Shown here: piece by piece, positions 62,312-64,000 of the stretch
How positions within the stretch are numbered: the stretch's first letter is position 1
How the letters are laid out: each line of letters begins with the position of its first letter
NCBI GenBank assembly: GCA_025936175.1
Contig: JAICTV010000001.1
Location: 58,362-122,361, forward strand
DNA from: Phycisphaerae bacterium
GTDB taxonomy: Bacteria; Planctomycetota; Phycisphaerae; Tepidisphaerales; Tepidisphaeraceae
DNA: 64,000 bases
Direction of reading: 5' to 3'
Notes under the pieces: model-generated
What the model was told of the DNA's origin: nothing
The model's input: the letters and a program-made list of their open reading frames with translations, nothing else
The model's database searches: none
Program-made: the position numbers and the translations under genes

Positions 62312-63253
62312 ATGCGAATTTTGATCTCCGGCGCGGCCGGTTTTTTAGGATCGCACCTGACCGACCTGCTCCTCGCGCAGGGCCACGAGATCGTCGGCGT
62401 CGATAACTTCATCACCGGCAAAGACGACAACATCGCCCACCTCAAAGGCAAGCCGAAGTACTCGTTTCTCCGCCACGATGTCATCGAGCCGATCAAGATC
62501 GATGGCCCCGTCGATCGCATCTATCACATGGCGAGCCCCGCGTCGCCGATCGGCTACGTCAAGCACCAGGTCGCGACGATGAAGGTCAACAGCCAGGGCA
62601 CGTGGAACCTGCTCGAGCTTTCGATCGAGAAGAACGCGCGCTTCCTAATGGCCAGCACCAGCGAAACCTACGGCGATCCGTCCGTCCATCCGCAGCGCGA
62701 AGACTACTGGGGCAACGTCAATCCGATCGGCCTGCGATCGATGTATGACGAGGCCAAGCGCTTCAGCGAGGCCTGCACGATGGCTTATCACCGCGAGCGC
62801 AAGGCCGACACGCGGATCATCCGCATCTTCAACACCTACGGCCCCCGGATGGACCCGTACGACGGCCGGGTCGTCATCAGCTTCATCCGCCAGGCGCTGA
62901 ACAACGAGCCGATCACCGTCTTCGGCGAAGGCAAGCAGACGCGCTCGCTCTGCTACGTCTCGGATCTCGTCCGCGGCATCAATCTTGTGATGGAGAGCGA
63001 CTTCCACGAGCCGATCAACCTCGGCAACCCCGAAGAGATGACGATCCTGCAGATCGCCAAAGAGATCTTGGCGTTGATCCCGCAGAGCAGGAGCCCGATC
63101 GTCCACATGCCGATGCCGCCCGACGATCCGCGCGTTCGCTGCCCGGACATCACGCGCGCCAAGCAGATCCTCGGCTGGCATCCCGTTGTGCCGCGCCGCG
63201 AGGGGCTCGGGAAGATGATCGAGTTCTACAAAGACCAGCTTGTGAAGAAATGA
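62312..63253 (+). CDS. UDP-glucuronate decarboxylase (UDP-xylose synthase)
   Basis: Decarboxylates UDP-glucuronic acid to UDP-xylose. The 313-residue SDR has MRILISGAAGFLGSHLTDLLL, DNFITGKDDNIAHL, HMASPASPIGYVKHQVATMKVNSQGT, ASTSETYGDPSVHPQREDYWGNVNPIG, MYDEAKRFSEACTMAYHRE (YxxxK) and RIFNTYGPRMDPYDGRVV, all typical UXS motifs. Length is normal. Its product could feed polysaccharide synthesis. Confidence 0.95.
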   Translation: MRILISGAAGFLGSHLTDLLLAQGHEIVGVDNFITGKDDNIAHLKGKPKYSFLRHDVIEPIKIDGPVDRIYHMASPASPIGYVKHQVATMKVNSQGTWNLLELSIEKNARFLMASTSETYGDPSVHPQREDYWGNVNPIGLRSMYDEAKRFSEACTMAYHRERKADTRIIRIFNTYGPRMDPYDGRVVISFIRQALNNEPITVFGEGKQTRSLCYVSDLVRGINLVMESDFHEPINLGNPEEMTILQIAKEILALIPQSRSPIVHMPMPPDDPRVRCPDITRAKQILGWHPVVPRREGLGKMIEFYKDQLVKK

Positions 63254-63268
63254 TTGTCTGCTCTTCAT

Positions 63269-63327
63269 GTGGCACGGGCGCCTCGCCCGTGTCTTCTAAC
63301 ACAGCACGGGCGAGGCGCCCGTGCCAC
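63269..63327. repeat. Family D palindromic element (overlaps mqnE 3' end)
   Basis: GTGGCACGGGCGCCTCGCCCGTG on the left and CACGGGCGAGGCGCCCGTGCCAC on the right, around TCTTCTAACACAG. The mqnE stop (TAG, minus, 63298-63296) lies in its centre. Confidence 0.9.
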
Positions 63328-64000
63328 GCAATACCTCGCGATACAGCGTATCCCGCTCGACCGGCGTTCTCCCCGCCTCGCGGATGACGCGTTTGATGTC
63401 CGCCTCGTGCAGTTCCTGGTGCGTCGTGCCCACTTCGCCCGCGCGTTTGGTGATGTCGTACCAGACGACGGTGCCGTCGAGATCGTCGCAGCCCCAGTTC
63501 AGCGCGACCTGCGAGAGCCCGACCCCCTGCATGATCCAGAATGCTTTGACGTGCGCGATGTTGTTGAGCATCAGCCGCGCGATCGCGAGGGTCTTGAGAT
63601 CGGTCAGCCCCGTCGGTCCCGGGAGATTTCCCAGTTCGCTGTTTTCCGGGATGAACGACAGCGGGATCACGCAGTTGAAGCACGCCTTCGCAGGGGCGAC
63701 GCCTTCGTCGCCCTCTTCGCGCACGACGGAGGGCGACGCGGGCGTCGCCCCTGCATCGGACATGGCCGCCAATGACTCCGCCTGCAACTCGCGCAGGGCG
63801 ATCAGATGCTTCACTCGCTCGTTGGGCGTCTCGACGTGACCGTACAACATCGTCGCGTTGGTGTAGATGCCCAACTCGTGCGCGGTGCGATGCACTTCGA
63901 ACCAGCGATCCGCGCGGACCTTTCCTTTGAAGACTTCATCGTGCACGCGATCGTCGAAGATCTCCGCGCCGCCGCCGGGGAGGGAGCCCAGTCCCGCTTC
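63296..64000 (-). CDS. mqnE: Aminofutalosine synthase, partial, with in-frame repeat insertion
   Basis: Radical SAM enzyme of the futalosine menaquinone pathway. Only the C-terminal part is in the window; the frame is open to the right edge (EAGLGSLPGGGAEIFDDRVHDEVF). FEVHRTAHELGIYTNATMLYGHVETPNERVKHLI, PLSFIPENSELGNLPGPTGLTDLKTLAIARLMLNN and NWGCDDLDGTVV match MqnE. Two repeats alter the protein: a family A palindrome (63691-63753) adds about 25 residues ([10 protein letters not shown]...GDEGVAPAKA) between RELQAESL and the VIPLSF strand. A family D element forms the C-terminal GTGASPVLC and supplies the stop. Confidence 0.9.
   Translation of the reverse strand, partial: EAGLGSLPGGGAEIFDDRVHDEVFKGKVRADRWFEVHRTAHELGIYTNATMLYGHVETPNERVKHLIALRELQAESLAAMSDAGATPASPSVVREEGDEGVAPAKACFNCVIPLSFIPENSELGNLPGPTGLTDLKTLAIARLMLNNIAHVKAFWIMQGVGLSQVALNWGCDDLDGTVVWYDITKRAGEVGTTHQELHEADIKRVIREAGRTPVERDTLYREVLRGTGASPVLC
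63691..63753. repeat. Family A palindromic element (copy 4, inside mqnE)
   Basis: Arms CAGGGGCGACGCCTTCGTCGCCCT (63691-63714) and AGGGCGACGCGGGCGTCGCCCCTG (63730-63753), in frame with mqnE. Confidence 0.85.

Noticed and set aside
1319..63753. CRISPR array
   Set aside because: Repeats are palindromic, scattered singly and of different families; no regular spacers and no cas genes.

Overview
The window is high-GC bacterial DNA that reads as Planctomycetota, most likely class Phycisphaerae (Tepidisphaera/Humisphaera-like). That placement is inference. It rests on the Ala/Thr/Pro linkers rich in ATTRP/TTQP, giant AsmA-like and LptC/LptA-like envelope proteins, a short exported protein with an LExRVLM N-terminal tag, an aminofutalosine menaquinone enzyme (MqnE), Tat-exported sugar enzymes, and a heavy load of short dispersed intergenic palindromes. 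About 46 protein genes and one tRNA are supported. There is no rRNA, CRISPR array, prophage or complete insertion sequence.

Layout. 1-4.7 kb (minus): a GDP-sugar operon (gmd, fcl, a plant-type GDP-mannose 3,5-epimerase, a GT4 glycosyltransferase). 4.9-9.7 kb: a 1612-residue AsmA-like protein. 9.8-12.7 kb: a small HTH protein with a duplicated peptide, metK, and a small exported protein. 12.8-18.5 kb: mgtE, a GNAT acetyltransferase, a methyltransferase, a TPR/O-GlcNAc-transferase-like protein, and xylose isomerase. 18.5-23.7 kb: a TetR regulator with an RND adaptor and pump. 23.8-25.9 kb: a YceH-like protein, ispH, and a small membrane protein. 26-30 kb: the dTDP-L-rhamnose operon rfbC-rfbA-VOC-rfbB-small membrane protein-rfbD. 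30-37.6 kb: a radical SAM enzyme, an unexplained 540-bp gap ending in a strong minus-strand terminator, an hldD-like epimerase, pyrD, a STAS protein, a coiled-coil protein, an HtrA-type lipoprotein protease and an RdgC-like protein. 37.9-45 kb: the surface protein, rmuC, kdsD and a giant LptC/LptA-like protein. 45-52.6 kb: sugar enzymes (cupin, GH127-like, aldo/keto reductase, Gfo/Idh/MocA, GHL10-like) and a DUF2071 protein. 52.5-58.4 kb: a membrane GT39 glycosyltransferase coupled to a lipoprotein, a CAU tRNA, amt and glnK, and a bifunctional-nuclease-family protein. 58.7-64 kb: an adaptor-permease-ATPase export operon, UDP-xylose synthase, and a partial mqnE.

The main theme is activated-sugar supply and envelope building. 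The window encodes routes to GDP-fucose, a GDP-mannose epimer, dTDP-rhamnose, UDP-xylose, a heptose-type sugar and Kdo. Beside these are glycosyltransferases and LPS-transport-like and AsmA-like envelope proteins, which implies a Gram-negative-type cell with a complex glycan coat.

The most unusual signal is the dispersed palindromes: at least eight sequence families here. Several copies lie in frame inside genes (the ABC ATPase, mqnE, the AsmA-like gene, an exported protein), adding peptide segments or supplying a stop codon. The second is the probable unannotated minus-strand RNA in the 31.1-31.6 kb gap.
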